In this document: positions 35,589 through 44,436 of the stretch, piece by piece | How the letters are laid out: the number at the start of each line of letters is the position of its first letter | Numbering within the stretch: the first letter of the stretch is position 1 | Assembly (NCBI GenBank): GCA_017645645.1 | Contig: JAGCOB010000011.1 | Span: forward strand, 57,238 to 121,237 | Origin: Prevotella sp. | GTDB lineage: Bacteria > Bacteroidota > Bacteroidia > Bacteroidales > Bacteroidaceae | DNA: 64,000 nt | Direction: 5' to 3' | Program-made: the position numbers and the translations under genes | The notes under the pieces: model-generated | Seen by the model: the letters and a program-made list of their open reading frames with translations, nothing else | The model's database searches: none | What the model was told of the DNA's origin: nothing

Positions 35589-35717
35589 ATTATTTAGTTA
35601 AGCCCTCGTCGGTACTTCGCGTAAGTGCTGAGCAGACTGGCAAGACGACGGCTCTCGGGTAGGGCTGGCATAGTCGGCAAGGGATAAGTATAACATTTTA
35701 AACAACAAATCGCAATT
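35589..35717 (+). promoter_or_regulatory. Structured leader of ilvC, possible cis-regulatory RNA
   Basis: The roughly 129-nt untranslated leader is GC-rich compared with other intergenic DNA. Visible pairing: AGCCCT (35601-35606) with AGGGCT (35661-35666) and CGTCG (35607-35611) with CGACG (35646-35650), closing a domain that holds a small hairpin ACTT-CGCGT-AAGT (35614-35626). No leader peptide rich in Ile/Val/Leu codons and no known riboswitch family was recognised. Confidence 0.45.
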
Positions 35718-36767
35718 ATGGCAGAAATGAATTTTGGTGGCGTGATGGAGACTGTAGTCACCAGCAAGGAGTTCTCTTTGGAGAAAGCACGTGAGGTTTT
35801 GAAGGATGAGGTTATCGCAGTCATCGGTTATGGTGTGCAGGGTCCCGGACAGGCTTGCAACCTCCGTGACAACGGCTTTAACGTGATCGTTGGACAGCGT
35901 CAGGGTAAGACCTATGACAAGGCTGTTGCTGACGGCTGGGTTCCTGGTAAGACACTGTTCTCTATCGAGGAGGCTGCCGAGAAGGGTACTATCCTCTGCA
36001 TGCTGCTCTCTGATGCTGGTCAGATGCAGCAGTGGCCTACCATCAAGCAATATCTGAAGCCCGGTAAGACCTTGTACTACAGTCATGGTTTCGCTATCAA
36101 CTGGAGCGACCGCACAGGTGTTGTCCCCCCGAAGGATGTTGACGTTATCATGGTGGCTCCTAAGGGTTCCGGTACCTCTCTCCGCACGATGTTCTGCGAG
36201 GGCCGTGGCCTGAACTGCTCTTATGCTGTTTACCAGGATGCTACTGGTAAGGCTAAGGAGAAGACACTCGCCTTCGGTATCGGTATCGGTGCTGGTTATA
36301 TGTTCGAGACGACCTTCCAGCGTGAGGCTACCTCTGACCTCACTGGTGAGCGTGGCTCACTGATGGGTGCTATCCAGGGCTTGCTGCTCGCACAGTATGA
36401 GGTGCTCCGTGAGAACGGTCACTCTCCCTCTGAGGCTTTCAACGAGACCGTTGAGGAGCTGACCCAGAGCCTTGGTCCGTTGTTTGGTGCCAAAGGTATG
36501 GACTGGATGTATGCTAACTGCTCTACTACCGCACAGCGTGGTGCCCTCGACTGGGCTCCTCGTTTCCACGACGCTATCAAGCCTGTCATGGAGTGGCTGT
36601 ACTACTCTGTGAAGACGGGTAATGAGGCTCAGATCACCATCGACGCTAACTCTAAGCCCGACTATCGTGCCGGTCTGGAGAAGGAACTCGAGGCTATGCG
36701 CAACCAGGAGATGTGGCGCGCCGGTGAGACTGTCCGCAAACTGCGTCCGGAGAACCAGGAAGACTAA
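35718..36767 (+). CDS. ilvC: Ketol-acid reductoisomerase
   Basis: NADPH-binding GYGVQGPGQACNLRDNG at about residue 35, then PKGSGTSLR and the knotted C-terminal domain with FGIGIGAGYMFETTFQREATSDLTGERG (metal-binding Asp/Glu). 349 residues, close to class I length. Second step of valine and isoleucine synthesis. Codon use is strongly biased, as for highly expressed genes. It has its own promoter and a long structured leader. Confidence 0.96.
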   Translation: MAEMNFGGVMETVVTSKEFSLEKAREVLKDEVIAVIGYGVQGPGQACNLRDNGFNVIVGQRQGKTYDKAVADGWVPGKTLFSIEEAAEKGTILCMLLSDAGQMQQWPTIKQYLKPGKTLYYSHGFAINWSDRTGVVPPKDVDVIMVAPKGSGTSLRTMFCEGRGLNCSYAVYQDATGKAKEKTLAFGIGIGAGYMFETTFQREATSDLTGERGSLMGAIQGLLLAQYEVLRENGHSPSEAFNETVEELTQSLGPLFGAKGMDWMYANCSTTAQRGALDWAPRFHDAIKPVMEWLYYSVKTGNEAQITIDANSKPDYRAGLEKELEAMRNQEMWRAGETVRKLRPENQED

Positions 36768-36784
36768 TCGTATTAGAATTCATT

Positions 36785-36822
36785 CCGCCTCGTGTGCCCT
36801 TCTGCTCACGAGGCGGTTTTTT
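36785..36822 (+). terminator. Intrinsic terminator of ilvC
   Basis: CCGCCTCGTG (36785-36794) pairs with CACGAGGCGG (36807-36816), then six T residues. Confidence 0.93.
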
Positions 36823-36837
36823 GTGCCTTTTTGTTTG

Positions 36838-36872
36838 GAAGGCGGCACCTCCTCCCTGCGAAGGCGGCACCT
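36838..36872. repeat. 13-bp direct repeat, 22-bp period
   Basis: Two identical copies of GAAGGCGGCACCT. Related words (GAAGGCACC, GAAGGCTCC) occur in the structured region at 22927-23041. Confidence 0.7.
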
Positions 36873-36992
36873 AATGGTGTTAACCGTATGTTAACTTCCT
36901 GATAAAAAGATTATTCGGGTTTCACTCACTCACTATACTCCAAACATCAGAATGGAGCGACGACACTTGTGTCGACGTGCGATGACGATATA

Positions 36993-37024
36993 CGGTTTGT
37001 CCTGCATTCGTGCAGGGCAAGCCG
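36993..37024. repeat. 14-bp hairpin with TTCG tetraloop
   Basis: CGGTTTGTCCTGCA pairs with TGCAGGGCAAGCCG (two G-U/T-G wobbles) around TTCG. There is no strong T-run directly after it. Confidence 0.75.
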
Positions 37025-37115
37025 CTGTGTTTTTATGCCCAACAGAACAAATGACTCATCCCCTTGTGAGGTTGGCACAACAGTTATCTTTGTAGATATT
37101 TGGCTCTGGTTCTTG

Positions 37116-39026
37116 TCAGACAAGCAGCAGATAGCCGTCCTGCTGTATGATATACTCCTCTTGCAACAGGTAGGTGAGGGCAGCATCCTGTTCTTCTTTG
37201 GGTAGTCGCAGGCGGAGAAGCTCTGTGACGTGGTGGCGCTTGCGGTCGGATAATAAGGAGAGGATCTGCTGTTGTGCCTGTTTAGTGTCGTGAGGCCGAT
37301 GAGACTGGCATACGTCACACTGTCCACAGTCCTTGGTGCCTTTCTCCCCGAAATACTCCAACAACAGTCGACTACGGCATTTCTCCTTGCTCTTCGTATA
37401 GTGGAGCATGGCGTTGATGCGTTCTTGGTATTGGTGAAGCCGTTCCTCATAGACCTCTTTCGACAGTCGCACATGCTCACTGTCCTCACGTCGCTGCATA
37501 TAGCGGATATAGGGAACCTGTTTGCGGGGGATGAAATGGATGACGTGCTTCATGGAGAGTTCCTTGAGGATATCGTAGACCTCATGAGACTTCAAGGCAC
37601 ACTGATGAGCTATCAGGCTCTCGTCGATGAAGCCGTAGTCAGCAAACAATCCTCCGTAGTTGCGTAGCAGGGCGATGATGACTTTCTCCTCGTTGGGATT
37701 CTCGCCTCGGAGACGGTACAGGTCGTCACGGGTCACCAAGAACTTGACTCGTGCCTGATTGTCCTGTTCCTCCGTATACTCGATATAACCGGCACGCTGC
37801 AGGATCTGCAGGGCGGAATGTACACGGATGGGGAAATGGTTGAACTTATGACAGAAGTCGTCGATATTGAACTCACGCGATACGCCATAGCCGTCGCCTG
37901 TGGCTATCTGATAATAGTAGGCGAGATGGTCGTACACCTTACGGATATAGTCTTTCTCCGGGAAGGTGTCGCTGATGCGCTTGATGAGTTTCGGTTCGTC
38001 AGCATTATTATATAATAGGATCGCACGCGCAGATTGTCCGTCACGTCCTGCTCGTCCTGCCTCTTGGAAGTATGCCTCGATGGAGTCGGGGAGGTCGTAA
38101 TGTGCCACGATACGCACATCAGGTTTGTCGATACCCATGCCGAAAGCATTCGTCGCCACCATGATACGCACCCGGTCGTGCTGCCAGTCACGCTGCCGCT
38201 TGTCTTTCTCCGCATGCTCCAGTCCAGCATGGTAGAAGGTGGCGCTGAGACCTGCCTCTGTCAGATGCTCCGCAATCTCACGGGCATGGCGGCGACTGCG
38301 TACATAGACGATGGCAGCGCCTTTCTTTCCCTCCAAGAGTCGGATGAGTTCCGTTCGCTTGTCCATCGCATGGTGGACGAGGTAGACAAGGTTCTTGCGC
38401 TCGAAGGACATGCGGAAGACGTGGAAGGGCTGTTGGCTATTGGCTGTTAGCGGTTGGCTTAACTTCTCGCAGATATCCTCGACGACGCGAAGGGTTGCTG
38501 TAGCGGTGAGGGCAAGGACGGGAATATCGGGGCATATACGGCGGATATCGGCAATATGCAGGTAGGAGGGCCGGAAGTCATAGCCCCATTGCGAGATACA
38601 GTGTGCCTCGTCGACGGTGATAAAACTCACCTGCATGTGGCGGAGTTTCGTCTGGAAGAGTTCACTGCCTAAACGTTCAGGTGAGATATAGAGCAGTTTG
38701 GTGCTACCAAGGATGCAGTTCTCCAAGATACGGATGATATCATCACGCTGCATACCGCTATAAACGGCAGCCGCATTGATTCCCTTTTGACGCAGATGAT
38801 GCACCTGGTCTTTCATTAAAGCGATAAGGGGAGTGATGACAATGCAGACACCCTCCATGGCGAGGGCAGGCACTTGGAATGTCACAGACTTACCGCCACC
38901 TGTAGGCATCAGTCCCAACGTGTCATGACCATTGCCTATCGACTCGATAATCTCCCGTTGAATACCACGGAAGTCATCGTAGCCCCAGTACTTCTTCAGG
39001 ATTAATTGATAACTCTCAATTTTCAA
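37116..39026 (-). CDS. recQ: ATP-dependent DNA helicase RecQ
   Basis: 3'-5' helicase. MPTGGGKSVTFQVPAL (Walker A), TVDEAHCISQWGYDFRPSY (motif II, DEAH), ALTATAT (III), YHAGL, AFGMGIDKPDVR and DLPDSIEAYFQEAGRAGRDG (IV-VI). An RQC-type region with zinc-binding cysteines (CRSRLLLEYFGE...CGQCDVC) is followed by a short C-terminal region; there is no HRDC domain. The only plausible start is a TTG at 39026, inside a 7-bp array just after recJ. A second array (38429-38463) is translated in frame as part of SQPLTANSQQP. Confidence 0.93.
   Translation of the reverse strand: MKIESYQLILKKYWGYDDFRGIQREIIESIGNGHDTLGLMPTGGGKSVTFQVPALAMEGVCIVITPLIALMKDQVHHLRQKGINAAAVYSGMQRDDIIRILENCILGSTKLLYISPERLGSELFQTKLRHMQVSFITVDEAHCISQWGYDFRPSYLHIADIRRICPDIPVLALTATATLRVVEDICEKLSQPLTANSQQPFHVFRMSFERKNLVYLVHHAMDKRTELIRLLEGKKGAAIVYVRSRRHAREIAEHLTEAGLSATFYHAGLEHAEKDKRQRDWQHDRVRIMVATNAFGMGIDKPDVRIVAHYDLPDSIEAYFQEAGRAGRDGQSARAILLYNNADEPKLIKRISDTFPEKDYIRKVYDHLAYYYQIATGDGYGVSREFNIDDFCHKFNHFPIRVHSALQILQRAGYIEYTEEQDNQARVKFLVTRDDLYRLRGENPNEEKVIIALLRNYGGLFADYGFIDESLIAHQCALKSHEVYDILKELSMKHVIHFIPRKQVPYIRYMQRREDSEHVRLSKEVYEERLHQYQERINAMLHYTKSKEKCRSRLLLEYFGEKGTKDCGQCDVCQSHRPHDTKQAQQQILSLLSDRKRHHVTELLRLRLPKEEQDAALTYLLQEEYIIQQDGYLLLV
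38429..38463. repeat. Intragenic 7-bp array in recQ
   Basis: GCTGTTG, GCTATTG, GCTGTTA, GCGGTTG, GCTTAAC; it falls between helicase motifs III and IV. Confidence 0.75.
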
Positions 39027-39041
39027 TTCTCAATTCTCAAT
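39014..39041. repeat. 7-bp tandem array at the recJ-recQ junction
   Basis: TCTCAAT, TTTCAAT, TCTCAAT, TCTCAAT. It ends at the recJ stop and contains the recQ TTG start. Confidence 0.85.
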
Positions 39042-40762
39042 TATTCCTCCGACGGTCGGATGTCCTCTATCTGCAACTGTACCTCACCACGCTTGTAGGT
39101 GTTTTCCTCAATGGTGTAAACGATATCGAACGAACGTTTCGACTTGATATAGTGAGCCTCGGCACTCTGCCCGAAGGCAATACCGTTCATCACCACCGCT
39201 GACTTGGAGTCGACAAGTTCCAGTTTGATATGCTCCTGATGGCGACCTACCACCTTTGATGTGCCATAATCGTACACATTACGGGTGAGGAACAAAGGTT
39301 TTGGATTGCTGGGTCCGTGTGGAGCCAATCGGCGCAACTCGTTATACAGTCGCTTGGAGACATCCTTGAAGTCTACCTCCTCATCGATATCAAGGGTTGG
39401 CAATGTCTGCTCTGGCAGGATATGTCCGTTGACGTATTCCTGGAAACGACGGCGGAACTCAGGGATATTCTCTTGTTTGAGTGTCAGTCCGACAGCGTAG
39501 GTATGTCCGCCGAAGTTCTCCAACAGGTCGCGACAACTCTTGATGGCATCATAAACGTCAAAGCCAGCCACACTACGTGCTGAGCCAGAGGCCATACCAT
39601 CAATGATGGTTAATACGACGGTGGGGCGGAAATAGAGTTCCGTCAGTCGGGAGGCGACGATGCCTACCACACCTTTCTTCCATCCTTCGTCATAGAGTAC
39701 GATGGACTGCAAGTGTCGTTGACTTTCCAGACGTGCCACAATCTCGTTGGCTTCCTTCGTCATCTCCTTGTCGACATCCTTGCGTTGCTCATTATACTCA
39801 TTGATGCGGTTGGCTTCTGTCAATGCTTTCTGTAAGTCACGCTCCACCAACAACTCCACGGCCTCCTTACCGTTTTGCATACGTCCACTGGCATTGATAC
39901 GCGGTCCAATTTTAAAGACGATGTCACTCATCGTGAGTTCACGTCCTGTTAGTCCGCAGATCTCGATAATCGCTTTCAGACCAATAGACGGACTGATATT
40001 CAACTGTTTCAGTCCGTGGAAGGCAAGGATACGGTTCTCACCCGTCACAGGTACTAAATCGGCGGCAATGCTGACAGCGCAGAAGTCGAGTAGGGGAATC
40101 AGTCGTGCAAACGGAATACCGTTGTTTTTGGCAAACGCTTGCATGAGTTTGAAGCCTACGCCACAGCCGCAGAGATCCTTGAAAGGATAGGTAGAGTCTT
40201 CCCGTTTGGGATTCAGAATAGCGACAGCAGGGGGCATCACCTCGTCTGGGACATGATGGTCACAGATGATGAAGTCGATACCCTGTTCCTTCGCATAGGC
40301 AATCTCCTCGATGGCTTTGATACCACAATCGAGAACGATAATGAGTTTAACACCTGTTTCCTTCGCATAGTCTATTCCTTTAATGCTGACACCATAGCCC
40401 TCTTCCTCGCGGTTAGGTATATAGTAATCTATGTTCGAATAGAACTGCTGCAGAAACTTGTACACCAGTGCCACCGCAGTACACCCGTCGACATCGTAGT
40501 CGCCATACACCATGATACGCTCTTTGCGTCCCATCGCATCATTCAAGCGGTCTACCGCTATGTCCATGTCGTTCATCAGGAACGGGTCAATCAGTTCGTT
40601 CATCATCGGTCTGAAGAACCTTTTGGCTGCTGACTCCGTCTTGATGCCGCGTTGGATGAGCAGGTCGGCGACGATTGGACTCATTCCAATCTTCTCCGCG
40701 AGCTCTTTAGCCGCTTGTTGTCTTTCGGGTGTAGGTGGTTCGTAATTCCATTGATAGTGCAT
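39041..40762 (-). CDS. recJ: Single-stranded-DNA exonuclease RecJ
   Basis: DHH-superfamily nuclease: YGDYDVDGCTAVALVY, VLDCGIKA and FIICDHHVPDE supply the metal-binding aspartates and histidines. DHHA1 is GGHTYAVGLTL and an OB-like C-terminal domain follows. 573 residues, full length. It degrades ssDNA 5'-3' in recombination and repair. It is upstream of recQ on the same strand with a 14-bp gap, so the pair probably forms an operon and acts in the RecF pathway. Confidence 0.94.
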   Translation of the reverse strand: MHYQWNYEPPTPERQQAAKELAEKIGMSPIVADLLIQRGIKTESAAKRFFRPMMNELIDPFLMNDMDIAVDRLNDAMGRKERIMVYGDYDVDGCTAVALVYKFLQQFYSNIDYYIPNREEEGYGVSIKGIDYAKETGVKLIIVLDCGIKAIEEIAYAKEQGIDFIICDHHVPDEVMPPAVAILNPKREDSTYPFKDLCGCGVGFKLMQAFAKNNGIPFARLIPLLDFCAVSIAADLVPVTGENRILAFHGLKQLNISPSIGLKAIIEICGLTGRELTMSDIVFKIGPRINASGRMQNGKEAVELLVERDLQKALTEANRINEYNEQRKDVDKEMTKEANEIVARLESQRHLQSIVLYDEGWKKGVVGIVASRLTELYFRPTVVLTIIDGMASGSARSVAGFDVYDAIKSCRDLLENFGGHTYAVGLTLKQENIPEFRRRFQEYVNGHILPEQTLPTLDIDEEVDFKDVSKRLYNELRRLAPHGPSNPKPLFLTRNVYDYGTSKVVGRHQEHIKLELVDSKSAVVMNGIAFGQSAEAHYIKSKRSFDIVYTIEENTYKRGEVQLQIEDIRPSEE

Positions 40763-40937
40763 TTATAATTTTGTTTTTATTCTTATCGTCTCAGGGTGCA
40801 TCAGCCAACGATAGGCACATAATGCGGTGTAAAGTTACGAAGAAAAACCAAATAAAGAATAGATACCTTTGTAAATTTAACAGAATTTGTATTTTCTAAT
40901 TTCCAATTTTCCGTATCGTATTTCGGAAAAAAAGTTG

Positions 40938-40945
40938 TAACTTTG
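40938..40945 (+). promoter_or_regulatory. -7 box for the SpoIIE phosphatase gene
   Basis: TAACTTTG, 43 bp before the ATG at 40989. No convincing -33 element. The remaining 226-bp gap to recJ is AT-rich and must also hold the recJ promoter, which I could not place. Confidence 0.4.
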
Positions 40946-40988
40946 TGGCGTTCAAAAGATATCAACCAAAACGGAATAAGGACAACAA

Positions 40989-43109
40989 ATGAATAAACGA
41001 GTGAAGAAATGGATTAAGCGCGTGCTGCTGTGGGCGGTCGGACTACCCGTGGTACTTGTTATAGCGCTGTATGTTACTCTTGAATGCTTACCGCAAGAGT
41101 ATAGCAATCGTGTTTTTGAATGGGGTCTGTCGTTCTTCGTACCTTTTCACGACTATGAAGAGGCAGATAAGGATTCTGACCTGATATTTGAGCAGTTAAA
41201 ACTTAAAAACTATGATGCAGCACTCACTCTTTGCGATAGTCTAGAAGGGCGTACGAAGTTACCAGCGACATCACTCAATGGCCTTAGAGCAAACGTTTAT
41301 CTACAGCAGGACCAACCCAAGGTGGGGGAATTCTATCTTAGAAAAACGCTGGAATCTTTTACTGGCGATGACTATGAGTTGCTTGACTATGCTTCAGCGG
41401 GATATCGACTCAGCATCTTGCTAAACGCCAAGAATGACTATGAAGGTGCACTAAAAGTACTCATGCCCGTTATCGCCACAATCAAGGAACATGAGGCCAA
41501 TATCTTTTTGACATATAGTAATTTGTCCCTTTTATTAATGTCGATGGGCAAAAACTTGGTGGCCTTGGACCGCTTTGACGAGGGCGAGCAACAATTCCAG
41601 GAAGCCATAGAGGCTTACAAACGCAATGAGTCGCGGTATGAAATCAGTAGTGATTTCACCAACGACACCACCTTTTACGACGTAAGGCAACAGGTCGCTG
41701 CAGTCGCCTCACAAGCGTATCTCAACAAGGGACGTTACGAACGTGCTGCCTCCTGGCTCGAGGAGAGCAAGGAGACCCTTCGTTATCTTCAGAAGCATTG
41801 CGACTCGGCACGGCAAAATATTGGCAACCGGCTCTTCCGCCAGCAACTCACTGAGGCGCGGCTACTGGCACATCAAGGCAAACCGGAAAAAGCCGAAATG
41901 GTGTTTCGTCAGTGTTACGACGCCAATCGTGACATGAGTGAGGAAACAAAGCGCGAATGTGCACAGTATCTGCTCGAAACTCACCAATGGCAGGAGGCTA
42001 TTGATCTGTATCACAGAAGAGACTCGTCAGACATCGACTTTACACAGATGACCCTCGACGGCATCACCCAAATGCTTGTTCCGCAGTACAAGGCATGGCG
42101 TAGCATGGGAAATAACCAGAAAGCGATTATGATGGCTGACAGTATTGCCAGCGTCATCGACAGTGCCGTTGTGCGCTGGCGCAACAGCGATGCCATGGAA
42201 CTTGCCACCATCTATGACACGCAGGGTAAGGAGGCACAGATTGCCCAGAAACAGGCTGCGCTGACGCGACTTTGGTGGATTGCCACGATGGTTGTGCTTG
42301 GACTGGTGATTCTGTCGTTCATCATCTACACCATCTACCGTCGCCGCATCACGAAGATGCAGGCCGCACAGGAGCGCATAGAATCGGAGCTGCGCATTGC
42401 CCGCGACATCCAGATGTCGATGGTGCCAAGTAAATTCCCAGAGCGTGAGGGCTTGGATATGTATGCCTCGATGATACCGGCCAAGGAGGTTGGTGGTGAC
42501 CTGTACGGTTATCTGTTACAAGGCGACAAGCTCTACTTTGCTGTTGGTGACGTGTCAGGCAAGGGCGTGCCGGCCTCGTTGTTTATGGCACAAGCCACCC
42601 GACTGTTCCTCACCCTCGCCAAACAGGGTATGATGCCAGCAGAGATTTGCACTCGCATGAACGATGCACTCAGCGGCGATGACAACGAGAACGGTATGTT
42701 CGTCACCTTCTGGCTCGGATTGATAGACCTCACGACAGGTCATCTTGACTTTTGCAATGCCGGTCATAATCCGCCTGTCATTGGTGGTGGCGAACATCAT
42801 GGTGAATTTCTTGACATGATTACCAATGCGCCCCTCGGCTTGTGGTCTGGTCTCGAATACGAAGGGGAGGAGATAGACTCCATTAAAGGCCGTCCGTTGT
42901 TTATCTATACCGACGGACTCAACGAAGCCGAGAACCCGCAGCAGGAACAGTTCGGCGACGACCGCCTGCTGGAGTTCTTGCGCAACACACATTTCGATAC
43001 GGTCCAGCAGGTCATTGAAGCCCTTAAGGCTGAGGTTGAAACCCACCGCAACGGTGCTGAGCCAAACGATGACCTCACGATGATGTGTCTGCGGGTAGAT
43101 AAGGCTTGA
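40989..43109 (+). CDS. Membrane-anchored TPR / PP2C-type (SpoIIE) serine phosphatase
   Basis: N-terminal membrane helix (about 12-30), an extracytoplasmic TPR-like region (about 55-410), a second membrane helix (LWWIATMVVLGLVILSFIIYTI, about 430-452), a short coiled-coil linker (QAAQERIESELRIARDIQMS), and a cytoplasmic SpoIIE phosphatase domain (about 490-705). The metal-binding acidic residues are in VGGDLYGY, FAVGDVSGKGVPASLFMA, LFIYTDGLNEAEN and PNDDLTMM. By analogy it dephosphorylates an anti-anti-sigma factor or another phosphoprotein; no such partner gene is adjacent. Confidence 0.88.
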   Translation: MNKRVKKWIKRVLLWAVGLPVVLVIALYVTLECLPQEYSNRVFEWGLSFFVPFHDYEEADKDSDLIFEQLKLKNYDAALTLCDSLEGRTKLPATSLNGLRANVYLQQDQPKVGEFYLRKTLESFTGDDYELLDYASAGYRLSILLNAKNDYEGALKVLMPVIATIKEHEANIFLTYSNLSLLLMSMGKNLVALDRFDEGEQQFQEAIEAYKRNESRYEISSDFTNDTTFYDVRQQVAAVASQAYLNKGRYERAASWLEESKETLRYLQKHCDSARQNIGNRLFRQQLTEARLLAHQGKPEKAEMVFRQCYDANRDMSEETKRECAQYLLETHQWQEAIDLYHRRDSSDIDFTQMTLDGITQMLVPQYKAWRSMGNNQKAIMMADSIASVIDSAVVRWRNSDAMELATIYDTQGKEAQIAQKQAALTRLWWIATMVVLGLVILSFIIYTIYRRRITKMQAAQERIESELRIARDIQMSMVPSKFPEREGLDMYASMIPAKEVGGDLYGYLLQGDKLYFAVGDVSGKGVPASLFMAQATRLFLTLAKQGMMPAEICTRMNDALSGDDNENGMFVTFWLGLIDLTTGHLDFCNAGHNPPVIGGGEHHGEFLDMITNAPLGLWSGLEYEGEEIDSIKGRPLFIYTDGLNEAENPQQEQFGDDRLLEFLRNTHFDTVQQVIEALKAEVETHRNGAEPNDDLTMMCLRVDKA

Positions 43110-43137
43110 AATAATAGATATTAAATCTCTATACAAC

Positions 43138-43170
43138 AGAAGCCCCTCGTCACAAACGAGGGGCTTCTGT
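43138..43170. terminator. Bidirectional intrinsic terminator
   Basis: CAGAAGCCCCTCGT (43138-43151) pairs perfectly with ACGAGGGGCTTCTG (43157-43170). It separates the convergent phosphatase and C1 peptidase genes. Confidence 0.9.
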
Positions 43171-43187
43171 TATTATTGGGAGGAATG

Positions 43188-44390
43188 TTAGAGTCCGAGT
43201 TTCTTGCGGATATCTTTGGGAATGGCGTTTTTGTTGACGGTATAGTCCATCGTATTGGCAGCGATGAAAGTCTTGGTCATGTACCAGATACCTTTGTAAT
43301 CGCCTGTCTCGCCCCATGAGTTCTTCACCATATAGTACTCCTTGCCGTTCTGGTCCTTGGCGATACCGAAGATCAGCATACCATGGTCGTCGGTGAGTTC
43401 CCAGTTGTCGTAACGCTCCTGACGCATCTCCTGGGTAGGAACGATCTCGGGAACAGTGCACCCGAGGGAGTCGATGAGGTTACGTTTCTTGGCGGTAGTC
43501 ATCTTCAGCCATTTCGCCATGTCACTGCCCTGCAGGCTCTCTGTCTTTTTGGTGTCGATGGCATAGGCGAGTCCGCTGCGTGTAAAGCCATCCTCACTGA
43601 CATCACCGCCCCAAGCTACGGTATAGCCGTTCATGACGGCATTGTCGATGATCTGCATCATCTCGTCCATGGGGACATTGTATGAAAGGGGATTGCGCCA
43701 GTTGTCCTGAACTTCTACAGCAAATGAGGTGTAGAAGGGATGGTGGGTATAGCTAGTGATGCTCACATAGTCGTTCCAGTCGAGTCCGAGGCTTTGTGCG
43801 AAGGTCTGCGGAGTATAGGTCTTACCCTCATAGGTGAAGGTCTCGGGACATTTGCCCAGATAGGCATCGAGGATGCCCTGCAAACCCACCTTCCACTGTC
43901 CGGAGATTTTCTTAGCCTTGTTCTTGGCAACGGCATTCACGTATGGCTCCAATAGGGAGAAAAATTCATTGAAGTTGTTCAGGGAGTCGCCATAAAGAGA
44001 ACCAGGGAACGGCATGGCATCCTCAGGACAGATACCATAGTGTTGCAGGACATAGTGGACATCGTAGGCGGAGCCTCCCTGTGCAAACTGGCAGTCACCA
44101 TGTAGGCGTACCACCTGGATGGCGCGGTCCATATAGGTTTTGTTGGCAACGAACGCCTCACAGAGGTTGTAGGTCTTGCCGCTCTTCTTCAAAATCTCAG
44201 ATTCAAAGTAGGAGAGGGTAGAGTAGTCCCAGCATGTACCGCTGCGGTTCTGGTCTTTGATAGAGGTGATGGGGTTCTCCTTAATGACCGTGAATACGGG
44301 CTTGTTCTTGTTGACAGAGTCTTTCTTTTCCTCTGCCTGTGCACCTACAGCCACGAGGGCCAGCAGGGCGAGTGTCATTAGCTTTTTCAT
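43188..44390 (-). CDS. Secreted C1B-type papain-like peptidase (bleomycin hydrolase/PepC-like)
   Basis: Signal peptide (MKKLMTLALLALVAVGAQAE), then a papain-fold domain with the active-site Cys in QNRSGTCWDYSTLS, the His in DDHGMLIFGIAKD and the Asn in YMVKNSWGE. The order and spacing match family C1B aminopeptidases, but the signal peptide places it in the periplasm or outside. 400 residues. An 8-bp array fills the leader between it and the upstream M24 peptidase gene, with which it is probably co-transcribed. Confidence 0.88.
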   Translation of the reverse strand: MKKLMTLALLALVAVGAQAEEKKDSVNKNKPVFTVIKENPITSIKDQNRSGTCWDYSTLSYFESEILKKSGKTYNLCEAFVANKTYMDRAIQVVRLHGDCQFAQGGSAYDVHYVLQHYGICPEDAMPFPGSLYGDSLNNFNEFFSLLEPYVNAVAKNKAKKISGQWKVGLQGILDAYLGKCPETFTYEGKTYTPQTFAQSLGLDWNDYVSITSYTHHPFYTSFAVEVQDNWRNPLSYNVPMDEMMQIIDNAVMNGYTVAWGGDVSEDGFTRSGLAYAIDTKKTESLQGSDMAKWLKMTTAKKRNLIDSLGCTVPEIVPTQEMRQERYDNWELTDDHGMLIFGIAKDQNGKEYYMVKNSWGETGDYKGIWYMTKTFIAANTMDYTVNKNAIPKDIRKKLGL

Positions 44391-44404
44391 TTTTCTTTTC
44401 TTTT

Positions 44405-44436
44405 ATTTCGTTATATCGTGATTTCATTATATCGAG
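44405..44436. repeat. 8-bp tandem array between two peptidase genes
   Basis: ATTTCGTT, ATATCGTG, ATTTCATT, ATATCGAG. It contains the stop codon of the M24 peptidase (44427-44429). Confidence 0.7.

Larger units (their letters stand above)
36768..37115. other. 348-bp non-coding region with several palindromes and direct repeats
   Basis: After the ilvC terminator it holds two copies of GAAGGCGGCACCT (36838-36850, 36860-36872; 22-bp period), two GTTAAC copies (36879-36884, 36890-36895), a CGACAC-TT-GTGTCG hairpin (36961-36974), and a strong 14-bp stem with a TTCG loop (36993-37024). No convincing gene. It could hold a small RNA or REP-like element. Confidence 0.6.

Noticed and set aside
36969-37205. 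78-codon plus-strand ORF overlapping the recQ 3' end
   Set aside because: It starts within the palindrome cluster and continues antisense to recQ; the composition is not protein-like and the -7-like box at 37085 lies inside it rather than before it.
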